A stretch of DNA of 64,000 nucleotides from Puccinia triticina (GCF_026914185.1 NC_070558.1:6705501-6769500), one strand, 5' to 3'. Shown: positions 19,655 through 31,415, counted from the stretch's first letter. Made by a program: numbers and translations. The notes: generated by a model not told the origin, from the letters alone.

Positions 19655-19795
19655 GTTTTTCCAAGGCCCAAAATATTTTGGTGAGGAAATTTTGCATTAC
19701 ATAATCAGACAGTCCTATCCCCTGCAAAAAAGAATTTATGATTTTATGATTTAGGCATGCATAAAATTATGCAAACCAACTTTGAACACCATAAA
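19655..19795. repeat. End of a TIR element also present at 29.23-29.61 kb (empty-site copy)
   Basis: The terminus GCATGCATAAAATTATGC with CCAACTTTGAACACCATA matches both ends of the element at 29227-29613. ACATAATCAGACAGTCC corresponds to the place where that element carries a nested MITE, so this copy shows the uninterrupted target. Confidence 0.7.
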
Positions 19796-21890
19796 TATTA
19801 AATGAAATTTCATCAAAAAGATGAACAAATCAATCAACTCACATAATGGAATCAGCAGTAGGCCACTACACTATATGAGCGCTAAGTGTTAGCATAGCAG
19901 TGTTTTTTTTGGGCAGGAATTCACAATATTAGCAGGACTAGAGGCCAAGGTGGCTTCGCCACTGCAAATTGGAGGTGCAATGTGCAATAATCAATTTCCA
20001 AGGAAGAAGCAAAATAAGGTGAACCAACTCCTTTTTCCAGAACACAAGTGGATATGGATGCTCATCCAATGAGCACAGTTTGAAGTGGCTAGGTGCCCCT
20101 CACAACCACTTTTGTGAGTATTTTTTCAAGTTTTCTCTCAAACACCAAGTGGCACAGGCACATGCAAGCCAATTTGCACTACATCTCTTTGTCATCTTAA
20201 ATCTTTTGTTATTGAACACCAACCTACAAAATTAGATACAAGAAATATTGTAATATCTGTGCCAGAAAAATTAAAACATATTTTTGCCCTTCTGGTCTGT
20301 GTTCCAATGTATGGCCAAACTTCCACCACACCCAGGGCCAGAGTCAACATGAGGCAGGCTGCTTTGATGTCTGTTCTAATCAACTGATTATTTGTGCATT
20401 CTTTGTTGACACTATGTAAATTCAGCCCATTTATAATTCAGATGTTGATGAATATAAAAATGTTTTTCTGTTAATTCCCTCATGCAGCTCACTCCACTTG
20501 TGACTAATACACCACAGACATCAATATAATATAAATAAATTTCTATTGTTAGCAGTTCAGGATATCATGGATCACAAGTTCAAAATCTTCAACCAGGATG
20601 GAAAACCAACAGGAAATGGCCACATGTGAAACAATGCAAAGATTCTTGTTGGAGTAAGTGTTGCTGAGCAGCTTGACTGAGCCCTTGTGGGAGCATCAGC
20701 TGATGCTCATGGGATAAGCGCAGTAGGAACAGCACCGCCGGCACATTCCACATGTTTGACTTGCTCCGCTCCAAGTGTCAGGTGGACTGGAATCCGGGCC
20801 ACTCATCTGAAGCCCTCTTATGACAGGTATCATATAATACATTGATACAAGGCTCAGCCTGGGACCTTCAAAGCCAGAAAGTGCAAGCGGCCACGCAGTT
20901 TAGTCTCTCTCTCTCTCTTTCTGCCAGAGCGAGCGGGATGGACAAACATAGGACAATTTGTCTTCCTCTGTTTCTTGTAAAACACTGTTGTCAGCAGGTT
21001 CAGCTATTCCCAACGCCGCTCAAGGATTGCTAGGAATTTTTGCTTGTAGATTCAGTCCAACTGCAACAACTTCAGACTTGATTGGGGAGACAGCAAGCAG
21101 CAAGATTGGAAGTACAAATTGCAGGGCAAGACCTGAATTAAGGCTGTCTGATCCAGACTGAGCCTGCACCAAAGACTTCTTGAGATATATGTGTCACAGC
21201 TTGTGTTGAAAGTAAGGCCAAGACAGAGACCTACCTTAATCAGGCTCTGCTGGATTGCCCAGTGTAGACTTCCCAAGTTTTCATGGCTGACAGAGTTTTC
21301 ACCGGGGATGCATGTCAGCTTAATCATCAGATTTCGGGCAGGTGTTGAGGCGCTCTTGCGGGCTTTTGTGAGCAAGCGGAGACAAGACCGCTGGGACTTA
21401 GAGACAGGGATGAGTACATCTATATCAGTGAATCCCACACAAAGAGTCATTGAGCTTCAGAGAGAAAGAGAGAATTGAGGTTGAGATTGACCAGTCAGGG
21501 CCACCTTCCTCAACTTGATTGAGGACAAATTCAACCATCAAGCAGTTGAACTTGAGCCGGGGCAGGGAGTCCTTTGCTATCAGGGAGACATTCTGGGAGC
21601 GGGCTTGTTGACGCCGGCGGCCTTCAGGTTGTTGACCAGCAGGAAAAGGCCTTTGCCCGGCCCAACCAGGATCAACCCCCAAGTAGCTTGTTGCGTTTGT
21701 AGGCCAGCTTTTCCTTCTTTGTTGCCAGTAGCTGCTGGAGCGAGGCCATTGGCCTGCTTGGGTACAGGCCTGGTCGCTCATGTCCCGCTGAATGCATTGA
21801 CACATTGTAAGCTCTCCTTGTCAAGACTTGGCCCTTCTTGATTGTGGATTTTTTGAGGACATGCCGACGGGCCCCTTTTGAGGAGAGAAG
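19796..21890. other. Intergenic, no gene recognised
   Basis: Contains short ORFs on both strands (for example minus strand 21052-21805) without recognisable domains, and a CT-rich microsatellite near 20905. A degraded downstream exon of the bHLH pseudogene on the minus strand cannot be excluded. Confidence 0.4.
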
Positions 21891-22703
21891 CTAGACCTGG
21901 ATGTGATGGCTGAGGAGGATGTTTTTGAGACAGGAGACTTCAGAGGACAGGGCAGAGTTATAGTCGGCCATCCAGACAACAAACTCGGCTGCGCGTTTGA
22001 GGATGACAAACTTACTGGCGCCGGTCTTGATCTCGCCTCTTCTTCCGCGGCCGCCGGTCTTGGGCTTCTTGGCGTTGTTTTGCTCGGACATCGGTGTGGC
22101 TGAGGAGCCGGGCGGAGGCGGGTCGGGCGTGGCAATGGAGATACCCGACTGGGATTCCCCCGCTCAAAGGATCTCCACCAGGCTTCCGAAGCCGCCCTGG
22201 ATAACGTTTCTGCGCCGTTGTTTGGACATGATGTGGGTTGCTTTGACCAGCTTGGCGGCCTTCTTCGCCGGCCGATACATCGGGTCCGTCTCTCCCGAAG
22301 GAGGAGGATCATGGGGTCCGGTAGCGTCGGATGGGAAGACGGGCAAAGGGAGCTGCTCCGGTGGTGGCGGGATGCCGGTAGGGCTGTTGGATGGGATGCT
22401 GGCCGGGGTACTCGCCAACAGCCGGCTCAGGATTGATGCGGGTCCAGGAGTGCATCTCGACGTCCGGCTCGGCCTCCGGGCCCGGCCCCCAATGTGGAGA
22501 GGCACTTCGGGGAGATGGCCGGGCTGGACGAGCGGGTCGATGGAGGGCTTGAACTTCACGCGGCGTTGGGCATCAGGCTCTGGGTAGGTCAGATGCGAGT
22601 CGGACGAGCCCGAGGTGGTCTGGAAGGACTGCAACGACGGCCGACGGAGATGGGGAAAATGTGCTCGTTCCTCGCTCCCAACCCTCCAAGATGTGCTGTA
22701 CAA
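21891..22703 (-). pseudogene. bHLH transcription factor, pseudogenised
   Basis: On the minus strand a Pro/Ser-rich segment leads to a basic region and helix 1 (ATHIMSKQRRRNVIQGGF, GSLVEIL), then a TGA at 22164-22166. The same frame then continues through a long loop into a second-helix-like segment (KTGASKFVILKRAAEFVVWM) and a short leucine-containing tail ending at 21891. bHLH proteins bind E-box DNA as dimers. The position normally held by the DNA-contacting Glu in H-x3-E is Lys here (AAA at 22221-22223). Stop and lost contact residue together point to a dead gene. No ATG is visible in the frame, so the 5' end may lie in an unseen exon. Confidence 0.7.
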
Positions 22704-23526
22704 CTGTTCGGGTGGCCTCAGAGATTCAGCCCGTGGACCGACACCCGAGAAAACACCCGGGGTGCTGGATTCGTTACGTGGCTAACCAGCTTGTCAGTGA
22801 CTCTGGATACGGGTCTCGTGAAACCCGTCTGCAGCAAGTCTCAGAAGCAATGTTCCAACATTTTCGAGGTTTCAACCTCCTCCTGAGCACTTCTGAGGCT
22901 TGAAACAGGACAGTGATCACAAAACTTGATGTCAAACTACATCCACTTCCCCACGAGCAACCTGAAAAATGGCCTCAAAACCGTGGGCCAGTGCTGCCTA
23001 TAACATGAAGAAAGACCAGCTCGCAGTACTGCTCTTCCTCATTATCTACCCCATTCCAAGCGTCAAGCAATCACATCGACAACACCCACCACCAAGGTCC
23101 TTTCTCGCCTGTTGTTTTCTCCAGACATTCTTTTCTATACAAATTTCCCGCCCATCGCGTCCTTCGTCTAACAATACCTATTCGACTCGACCACTCTGAT
23201 TGTTGCAGGTGTGTAGTGTGTGCTGATGTTTATTGAATCTGGTTGAGTGCAGCAAACTAAGGCAAATCGCAAAATCCCATCATTAGGCGTAGTCCCTCCA
23301 CCAAAAAACCATCTCAGATAGCTTATAGCCTTGAATCAAGCTATCTGAAACCCTCCTCGGCCTTTGATCGGTGCTTAAGAATAAAAATCCTTGAAAGCTT
23401 CATGATGGCTGCGTGGTTGTTATACCTTCTAGTTAAGCGCTTCTTATTTCATTAAGGCACGCGATTATCATTCTCCAATCTTACCGGCAACGATTGAATC
23501 TTCAGCTTGTTGGGCCCAGCTTGACC
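22704..23526. other. Divergent spacer between bHLH pseudogene and RING gene
   Basis: No confident gene. It would hold the upstream regions of both neighbours. A CT-rich stretch just before 23527 (CATTCTCCAATCTTACC) is compatible with a fungal transcription start area. Confidence 0.4.
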
Positions 23527-24378
23527 ATGGACCATGCGATAGAAATCCCATCGCATTCCTACTTGGAGCATGCTGAAGCGCCGGCTAGTTATTCCCACCC
23601 AATTGAACACTCGCAAGACCGCGTCGTCGTGGATATTCCGCACGAAACACCCGCGACTGTGGGTGCATTTTTGTTAGCAAGATTGCGCCTTATATTCCAA
23701 GCTTTCTGCGAGCTGATATCTCTTTGTTTCTGGGGAGGCGAGCAGGCCGGGGTGAGCGTTGCCACGCGTGAAGAACAAAGAGCGGCCAGTACTACTACGA
23801 CGGCTGCGACAACTTCGTCTGAGAAAACCGCCGAGCAAGCAAGCTCTGTTGGGGAAGCTGCTCAGCCTCTACCCATCGTAAATTTAGCCCAAGAAGAATG
23901 TCCGGTTTGCCTCAATGATTACGCACCTGGCGTGCCCTGGAGTCAGCTAGTAGCATGCCAGCATTCTTTTTGCACTGAATGCACTGGTAAATTGCGAGCA
24001 ATAGAAAATCCAACATGTCCAATTTGTCGAGCGGCCGATCTTAAAGCAATACCGGTAGATGCTCCACCAAAAATCGACCATTATCCAGCTGCGGTATCAC
24101 AATCAAATCCTCCAGTTGTAGAGCAATCAGATGGAATCCAGGAAAGGCCTCCAGTTGTAGAACAATCAGATGAAATCCAGCACAGGCATATCGAGATCCA
24201 TCAACATATCCAGGTCCATCAACATATAGAGGTCCACCAACCTAGGCAGACCCATTCATATAACGTGGAACATCCATCTTGGGAGACCCTGCAAAGGAAT
24301 AATAGAATTGATCTTACATGTAGGTTCGGGATCTTCTTTGTTATCCTCGCTTTGATTATTTGGGTTTGCGTCCGGTAA
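23527..24378 (+). CDS. Tail-anchored RING-finger protein, probable E3 ubiquitin ligase
   Basis: A 283-residue single-exon protein. The ATG at 23527 sits in ACCATGG. A C3HC4 RING occupies about residues 125-167 (CPVCLNDY, then CQHSFCTEC and CPICR), the fold that recruits ubiquitin-conjugating enzymes. A hydrophobic segment near the C-terminus (about 267-282, FGIFFVILALIIWVCV) with almost nothing after it suggests a tail anchor. Another hydrophobic stretch at about 45-71 could be a second membrane or amphipathic segment. Between RING and tail are short repeats (PPVVEQSDxIQ twice, then HQHIxVHQ). The organelle and substrates cannot be told from sequence. Confidence 0.85.
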   Translation: MDHAIEIPSHSYLEHAEAPASYSHPIEHSQDRVVVDIPHETPATVGAFLLARLRLIFQAFCELISLCFWGGEQAGVSVATREEQRAASTTTTAATTSSEKTAEQASSVGEAAQPLPIVNLAQEECPVCLNDYAPGVPWSQLVACQHSFCTECTGKLRAIENPTCPICRAADLKAIPVDAPPKIDHYPAAVSQSNPPVVEQSDGIQERPPVVEQSDEIQHRHIEIHQHIQVHQHIEVHQPRQTHSYNVEHPSWETLQRNNRIDLTCRFGIFFVILALIIWVCVR

Positions 24379-24415
24379 GTCCTTTAGTTCGGTTTCCCTG
24401 GGCCATCCCCGTTTC

Positions 24416-24421
24416 AATAAA
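24416..24421 (+). terminator. Polyadenylation signal of the RING gene
   Basis: AATAAA 38 bp after the stop codon. A second AATAAA-type site lies about 80 bp further on (GAATAAATTG). Confidence 0.6.
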
Positions 24422-25681
24422 CCGTGAATAACATCACCTGATTCTGGTGCACTTCTTCCAACACCAGTCCTGCGTCGTTTGGGTTCAAAATTACAGAATA
24501 AATTGATATGTGCTTGGAGGAGTCCTTGGAGCGGCGTCTAATCATAGTATTGCTCCCCACCAACCCGATATATTTAATGCAACTTCAGATCTATTGATAG
24601 CACATGTAGACAGTAGACTATCATCAAGAATGCTCTCAATCAGGTGTTCTACAAAATCAATAAATATCAATCACATGTATCTCGAAAAAAAGAATAATCT
24701 ACGCTGACCAAAGCAGCTTTTCCGGGTTTGTCAGAGGGCCAACTGTGCGAGCTGCGCAGCAGAAAGGCTGAGCCGGGCTGGCTTGCAAATTATGAAGGCG
24801 AAAGAATGAGCACGCCCAGGTGTAGATCATCGCCGGCCAAGATACGAGATCGGTCGGACAGACCGGGCATCCAGCAGGCGCCCGACCACGATCCTTGGAG
24901 ACCACAGTGGCTGCAGAAGAGAAGGGTATTCAAAAAGCTTCTCGCAGAATGTGTCGGGTCCGGGTTGCGGGACTCGTCGCGCAGCGTCGGGCTCACTCTG
25001 TCCGACAACAGTGGATGACTTCCGGTCGAGTCTGGGAGCCTCCCAGACCTGAATTGACACACCCAAGCTCATGATTTTCAGGAAAAAGGAAGGTGTTTTC
25101 CCCAAGCCTGTCGTTTATTGCTCTCATGTGTGCTGTTGTAGTTCTGGTGGGTGTCTTAATTTAGGAGTTAGAGGGGCACCCAGAGCTCTCTGAATGCCGA
25201 TGGGAAGTCATAGGGTAGTCACAGTTTACGAGATGGACCCCCGGCTCATGTGCCATCAAACATCAATCGGGCCCCACCCAACAATCCAACACCCACACAA
25301 AAAGAAAGAACCATTACATGGGAGAATGAGGACAACACGAGCCAACGACATACGAAAGAGACGGCCCCCACGCGGCGCCAAGCCCCGTCGACGGCGGGGC
25401 CCCAGCATACAAAGACATACAAAGTGAGCGCACATATACATGTGTGTAGATGGACAACAACAGGGGCAGCGGCCAGGAGGAGGTGAAGGAGAAAGAGGGG
25501 GCCAGAAAGGCCGACAAAAGGAGACGATCGAGTGTAAGTGTGTGATATATGTGTATATATGTTTTGGGGGTGTGGGAAGTGAGTACATGGACGAAGGTCC
25601 GAGGAGGCTGACACACACACAAGAGAAACGAAAAGGGCAGGAATACAAGGCCAGAGGGAGGACAGGGGGACGAGGAAGGGT
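24422..25681. other. Convergent intergenic region, no gene recognised
   Basis: Lies between the 3' ends of the two RING genes, so it should hold both 3' UTRs. ORFs across 25246-25764 are low-complexity and mainly antisense to the presumed 3' UTR of the RING-H2 gene. Confidence 0.4.
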
Positions 25682-28600
25682 CTACGAGATCGCGGGTCTG
25701 CGACACACAGGACAAGACGCGGCACACGCGACCAACCACTGATCGACACAGGCCCTACACACAAACGATCTCAGCACACTCGCCTCAGAGCCCTTGGTAT
25801 TGACACAGAGAAAGAGGACGCAACTTGTGGAACATGTGCGTGCATGCCAAGATCTCAACCGGGTCCTCGTCGCCGTACTCGTCCAGACAAACTACATCCA
25901 CGACAAAAGCCCGAATGGTCTGAGTGCGTGTTTTTATCTGGGAGATGAGGGGAGAGAGAGGGAAGGGACTCAACTGAGGCATTTCTCGAGTGTGTTTTCG
26001 AGCACGGAGATCGTGTCACTTGCGTCCGATCTCTGCATCTCTTCAGGAGAAAGGATCTGGGGATCATCGGGGGGAGGAGGGGAGACGGGCGAGGGCAGTT
26101 TACGATGCTGGCGAACATGAGCAAATGTGAATTTCTTGAAGTTATCGGAGCGATCGATCTGAGCCTGAGTGAGCGTGAGCCGGGGCGGTTTGGGGGGGAA
26201 GCCAGTGAAGGGCGAGGAGAGGGTGTTATGGCCGAGGAGCTCTGCGAGCCGGAGCATGGTCTCGTAGTCGAGCAGCTGCTCCTCGATCATATCTTGCCGT
26301 GGCTGGCCATCGCCATCAACATCATCATTTCCTGACGCGCCGCCCCGTCGCCCGCGTAGTCGACTCATCAGGCCGCCCCGGTCACCTCCCTCTTCCTCGC
26401 GAGTGGACGGGTCGGCGGCCGCGTGGGCCGATTGGAGGCCGTGGGGGATGAACAGGGAGGGGGCGGTGAAGATTGGATGGCTACATGTGTGCAAAAAAAC
26501 CCCGCCAAAATAATTAAACACACGGTCACTCAAGAAGTGTATTAGGGGGGGACTTACGATTCGGGGTAGAGGCCGGCGAGGACGAAGATGAGCCACGAGC
26601 GGTGAGGGGGTGTGAAGGCGTCGGGGCCGAGCGCGGGGGAGGTTGGAGCAGGGACGGCGGGATCGGGCGCAGGGGAAGCGTCGGCGGCGGTGTCTTGGCC
26701 GCTCTCGACATCCGACCAGGCGTCGAACGACTCCTGGCTCTGGTCCTGGAACATCCTGCGCAAGCCGATTGAGCCCTGGCCGAGGCTTTCAGAGGACCGT
26801 CGGGCCCCGCCCGGCGCCCGGTCCTCGTTGGCGGCCCAAAACGCATCCTCCTCCTCGTCGCCGAGCTCGTCTTCTTCGACCGACGGCCCTGACCCGACCG
26901 CGGAAGCTCCTGCCCTAGTCGGCTCGGCTGCTGGGGACACCTGACTCGCCATTCTTTCGAGTGCACCGAGCAACGGGTTGGGAGGCGCAGAGCGCACGCC
27001 GACGAGTAGCACCGGAATCAGCGCCGGTCTTGCTCCATCCGCACCATCGGTCGTTGTGGGGCCGGCTTGGATCGGCGGGTGGACGCCTTCGAAGCGATGC
27101 ATTCTGAAAAAGTTGAACGACGGTCGCGGGTCGGGCTCATCCGTCTCATCGAGTTCATCCTCTGCCTCCTCCGCAAACGGTAGTTCGGTGGCCATTCGGA
27201 CTCGTTCGTCCAGCTCCTGTGGATCAACAGGCGCTGGTTGGCGGGCTCCCAGGGCGGTCAAGATGGCATCGCCCACATCAGCCTGGAGGTCTCTCAAGAA
27301 CTGTTCGAATGCTCCTAGGTCAGCATGAGTGGTGAGATTGGCGCCCAAGTCTGGGTTCATGGAGCTCTCTGAAGTGGCGGCTGGGATGTCTTGAGAAGAT
27401 GGTATGTCTGGGGCTGAGTGTGGAGATGACGACCGGCGGTGGCTTGGAAGTCCGGTATTAGAGCTATTTGGTCCGGTTCCGCGGGTGTTGGGAGCAGGGC
27501 TGGGGGACATGGGTTCGGTTAGCGGGTCATTGGCGGATTGAGAGGGGGGTGGTGATGTGGGAATAGAGGCGGGTAACGCTGGAGTCGGGAGGGTGGCTGA
27601 TCGGTGGTCATTGCTACTTGAAGCGTGTGGCGAGGAGGCGGGGCTTTGATCGGGTGATGGCTCGGGGCTGGCGTTGACGAGCGCGCCTCCAAAGGCAGCC
27701 CTGAGGGCATCGCGAAGCGTGGTTTGCAGTCCCGCGTGAGAATCGTGCTCGTTGTCGGAAGTCTCTTGGCTGAGGTTGGGATGGTTCCCCGTGGGTGAGG
27801 CTGGGCGGATCCGGGCTGATGAGGAGGGTAAATCGGTTGGATGCGAAGCAGATCGAGGGCGAGAGCGGGGCTGGTGGTCATGGGGAGGATTCTGAATGGA
27901 GGTGCCATCAGCATGGATAGCATAGGGGAGAAGTGAGGAAGCTGTTGCGGCGGCAGCGGCAGAGAGTAATCTGGATATCATCGTGGCTTGCTCGAGTTGT
28001 ACTTGGGATGGCGAGATTCGAGTGTGTGAAATCAAGCCGGTGGTGGCCGTGTTGGGAGAGTCGGAGTCGGAGGGATGTGGCGGGTCGATTTCTTGAGGAG
28101 ATGAGTCGTGTTGTGATGGATGAAGAGATTGATCATCGGAGGGGTCGCTTGTTGGATCGGGATGGTCGGATGGGATGATGGTAGGCTGAGCAGCTGATGG
28201 GGTAAGCTGATGATGAGCTTGGGTGGGGGCCGATGGGGATGCAGAGGTCTCAGCGACGTTGCGGACGACGACCATGCCCTGTACATAGATCCTCCTAGCT
28301 GGTGTTTGGCTTCCCGTTGCTGCCGATCGGTCGGCAGCAGGGCTTGTGTCAGCTTCGGGGTCGGGAAGAGGGGCAGGGTGGGCAGGTTGAGATGGCTGCT
28401 GGTCAGGAAGAAGAAAACAGAGGGCATCAGTTGCGAGCGTGATGACAAGGATAAGCTGTATGGACTTTACCTCTGTCGAGGACTCGTCCGGGTCGGGTGG
28501 GATGGGTGATGGGGGTTGGGTTGGAGGGTGGGCTGGTTCTGCTGGGGATATGCTGCTGGCTGGGCCCGGGGGAGGTTGAGGTTCGCTGTTGGTTGGTTGT

Positions 28601-28836
28601 TCGATCGATCGATTGCTGGGACTAGTGCTGTTCGGCGTGGGCTGTGGCTGGCTGAGCTGGGTTGCTGGGCGCGGTGTTCTGGGTGATGATCGGTGTCTGA
28701 ATGGGTTCCAGGATGATTTTGTTGTAGTAGTCGTTCTGCGTGCGTTCCGCCTGCGTCGTTTGATCGATTGGAGGATGGATGAGTGATGGCGAGGCTGCTG
28801 TTGTTGGTCTCTGGTTGATGAGCTGCTCTGTCCCAT
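25682..28836 (-). CDS. Large RING-H2 protein with N-myristoylation-like start, probable E3 ubiquitin ligase
   Basis: Five exons on the minus strand: 28836-28471, 28398-26558, 26480-25975, 25891-25825 and 25754-25682, total 2853 nt or 950 residues. Introns are 70-83 nt with GT-AG ends. The protein begins MGQSSSS: Gly2 with Ser6 fits an N-myristoylation signal. A long Ser/Pro/Gln-rich, probably disordered region follows. Only after joining the last three exons does a complete C3H2C3 RING appear at the extreme C-terminus (CLICLDEY, CTHMFHKAC, CPVC). The 72-nt first intron is also stop-free and in frame, so its retention would add 24 residues. Role by family: ubiquitin ligase, possibly membrane-tethered by myristate. 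Substrates unknown. Confidence 0.85.
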
Positions 28837-29226
28837 CGTTCTCCCACTTTCGCCTGTTGACCGTTTCTGTCGTGTTGGTTCTGGGTTGTTCCTCTTGTTG
28901 ACCGTCGCTGGGTTTCTTATACATATCCTGGGGCTGCTTAGGTAATCAATCCAGCTACGTCATCCCAAGCCAAACTGCCAAGACATAAATACATACAGAC
29001 TCCAACCACATACATACTCTTGATAGACAATATTCCTCCAGGTGACGTTGACTTGTATAGTTTGTAGTAAAAATTGGCACTTTAGGCAACAGAAAGGGAC
29101 CAATTTTTCATAAGCCTACTGATTCTGATCATTCATTGTTAAAGATTGTCCAGAATTATCATTTATGAAAGAAATTTTATACATTTTTTGATGTTCCACA
29201 TTACTTTTTATTTTGTGATATTCATT
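28837..29226. other. Upstream region of the RING-H2 gene
   Basis: Contains the presumed minus-strand promoter and 5' UTR. No specific element could be assigned. Confidence 0.4.
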
Positions 29227-29613
29227 TATGGTGTTCAAAGTTGGTTTGCATAATTTTATGCATGCATAAATCATAAAATCATAAAATCTTTTTTGCAGGG
29301 GATATGACTGTCTGATTAAGGGGGTTCACAATAGGATTTTAATAAAATTTTAAAGCTCATTTTAAGGCCTTTATGAACAATGTTTTGGATTTTTTTTAAG
29401 CTGTTCACATTTGGATGTTCCTTGGCAATCAGAGCAACTTCTACGTTTTCTGAAAATTGGTTCACAAAGTCCTTAAAATGGGCTCTAAAGTTTTATTAAA
29501 ATCCTATTGTGAACCCCCCTATTATGTAAGACAAAATTTCCTCACCAAAATAGTTTTATGATTATATGATTTATGCATGCATAAAATTATGCAAACCAAC
29601 TTTGAACACCATA
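29227..29613. mobile_element. TIR element interrupted by a nested MITE
   Basis: Ends are inverted over about 50 bp (TATGGTGTTCAAAGTTGG ... CCAACTTTGAACACCATA, including GCATGCAT). One end is repeated at 19655-19795. The centre is occupied by the MITE at 29319-29519. Confidence 0.75.
29319..29519. mobile_element. Small MITE, AGGGGGTTCAC termini, TA or TTA duplication
   Basis: About 200 bp with inverted ends (GGGGGTTCACAATAGGATTT ... AAATCCTATTGTGAACCCCC). The uninterrupted copy at 19.7 kb shows the target as GATTATGTAA, giving a TA or TTA duplication, as for Tc1/mariner or Harbinger elements. GGTTCACAATAGG also occurs alone near 39295. Confidence 0.8.
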
Positions 29614-29616
29614 ATT

Positions 29617-29777
29617 TATGGTATTCAAAATTGCATAAGATTTTTTTACATAAAATCATACACTCCAATTTTGGCTGGGAGATGTCACTTTAAGTTTTAT
29701 GCACGCTGACATCTCCCAGCCAAAATTGGTTTTATGATTTTATGTAAATAGTGACATATGCAATTTTGAATACCATA
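29617..29777. mobile_element. Palindromic MITE-like hairpin
   Basis: Both arms carry TGGTATTCAAAATTGCATA at the ends and CCAATTTTGGCTGGGAGATGT near the centre in inverted orientation, so about 160 bp can fold into one hairpin. No coding content. Confidence 0.7.
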
Positions 29778-29950
29778 TTCTGAAGTCATGATCCACACAC
29801 CCATCCTCATACCCTCATTACTTCAGGTTTGTTGGTTGGGCTTCTTTAAGCTGTTGGGGGTACAGATATATCTATCAAAGTACTGTACTTGGTGTCACAT
29901 GCTATGTACGTACAAGCATCTCTGTATGAAATGTGTAATTGGCAACATTC

Positions 29951-30035
29951 TAACTTAACACAAGTCCCCCTGGTGGGAGGCTCGCTGTGGCTGGCAGCAA
30001 AGCTGCCCCTCCCGCAGGGAGGGACTTGCGCATTA
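29951..30035. repeat. AAGTCCC hairpin repeat, also at 41.1 kb
   Basis: ACACAAGTCCCCCTGGTGGG ... CCGCAGGGAGGGACTTG forms a hairpin with a GGCAGCAAAGCTGCC core. A close inverted relative is at 41107-41192. It may be a MITE remnant. Confidence 0.55.
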
Positions 30036-30448
30036 TCCCAAATTTTACGCGGGAGCAGAAAGTTCATTTGGCTGAGAGGTTTTTAAAATTTTTATAGCTC
30101 CTCCCCCAGCCTCTCCACCAAAATGCCCTATCTGTACCCTATGCTACTTTTCTTTCTCTACAATTTGGTCTACTCAGATTTTTTCTATCACAATCTGTTG
30201 ACCTTTTCAAAAGATTAAAAATGCACAGGTCTTCCAAATGAGGCTCCACTTGTTTGGGACTCCAGGAGTTGCTTTTCTGGCTACAAGATAGATAAGTGAC
30301 TTAAATTCCTTGCAAGAACAGAACCTACAACTCTGTGTATTCAGTTTTTTTATATTAGTTGGGACTTGTAGTGTAGTAGATCCTTTCTGCTCCTGCTTAA
30401 ATCAAGACTTAACTCATAAGCCTCTCCTGCAGAGAGCCCTCTGGGCGG

Positions 30449-31264
30449 TGTGGTGGACAATCTGGTACACGCGGAGGAATCAAGCTTTTTGCCGCGCACG
30501 GCGCGCGCCAGAGGACGTCAAGACTCAAGACATCAAGATGCAGCTTTCAGCCCTCGAGGCCTCCTCAAGTTCAACGGCGCGGCGTGGCGCGCATCCTCAA
30601 GGCGTTTCAGGTCTTCTTCCCCCCCCCCCCCTCTTCCCTGTGTTTTGGCTTTCTTGGTCCTGTTTTCTTTTAAGTTTATCTTTCATCATGTTTTGTTATG
30701 TCCTCTTTCACATTGCGCGCGTTGGATAGGTTTTGTATGAGGAGGGTTGGTTTGTTTTGTTTCTGTTTTGTTTGGTTTTGTTTCTGTCTTTTGTCTTGTG
30801 TTGTTGTTGCGCGCGCGTGCGCGTTAGGTTGTGATGAGATGTCTGCTACATGTCACCAACTCCAAGGTTTGAGTTCAGTTTGAACTCAGGCTTTGGAGCG
30901 GCATGGACTCACTCTGAACCATAAAATTCTCAGTTATCCATCAACATTCTAAGTTTAAGTCTTGGCAATTGTCTGCCCGCAAGTCTGAAGTCTTTAAGTT
31001 CTTTACCCCGCAAAACGCCGATCTCCTCCACCTTACTGGTTTAGATCACAACCCCGCCGGCAGTATCCCCGGCTTTCTCTCAAAAACAAAACCCGCCGAC
31101 GCGCATCTCCAGCTGTCGTAAAATCAACTCCCCCCCCACGCTTACACGAATCTCTCAGCGCTCACTCACGGCCAATCACCCCGGAGGGCATACGCAGCCT
31201 ATTCTTAGCTTTTTCTTTTCCCCTCCCCGAACTGCTGCCGGCCTAGCCCGGCCAGAGTTCCATA
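30449..31264 (+). repeat. 5' LTR of A2 (816 bp)
   Basis: Begins TGTGGTGGACAATC and ends TTCCATA two bases before the primer site. It has a poly-C run near 30620 that differs by one base from the 3' LTR. The A1 41-bp palindromic unit is absent. Confidence 0.95.
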
Positions 31265-31266
31265 TT

Positions 31267-31316
31267 TGGTCCCCCGAGCCGGGATCGAACCAGCGACCTC
31301 AAGATTTACAGTCTCG
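31267..31316 (+). other. Primer-binding site: 50-nt antisense tRNA-Tyr(GTA)
   Basis: Identical over all 50 nt to A1 1071-1120, corresponding to mature tRNA nt 27 to 76. Sequence immediately downstream differs between the copies, so the boundary is sharp. Confidence 0.9.
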
Positions 31317-31415
31317 CTGATTTGAACGGTCAGAGACGCTTGGCGGTCTTTGTTTCTTTTTTTCTCAGTTTTTAGTTTTTTTAGGGCTCAGCGGCGGAGG
31401 CATAGGGGACTAGAA

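Noticed and set aside
21052..21805. Possible gene on the minus strand downstream of the bHLH pseudogene
   Set aside because: No single frame is open for long and no domain was recognised; left as unassigned.
26612..28509. Plus-strand ORFs across 26.6-28.5 kb
   Set aside because: They are shadows of the RING-H2 exons, whose frame is supported by introns and a complete RING.
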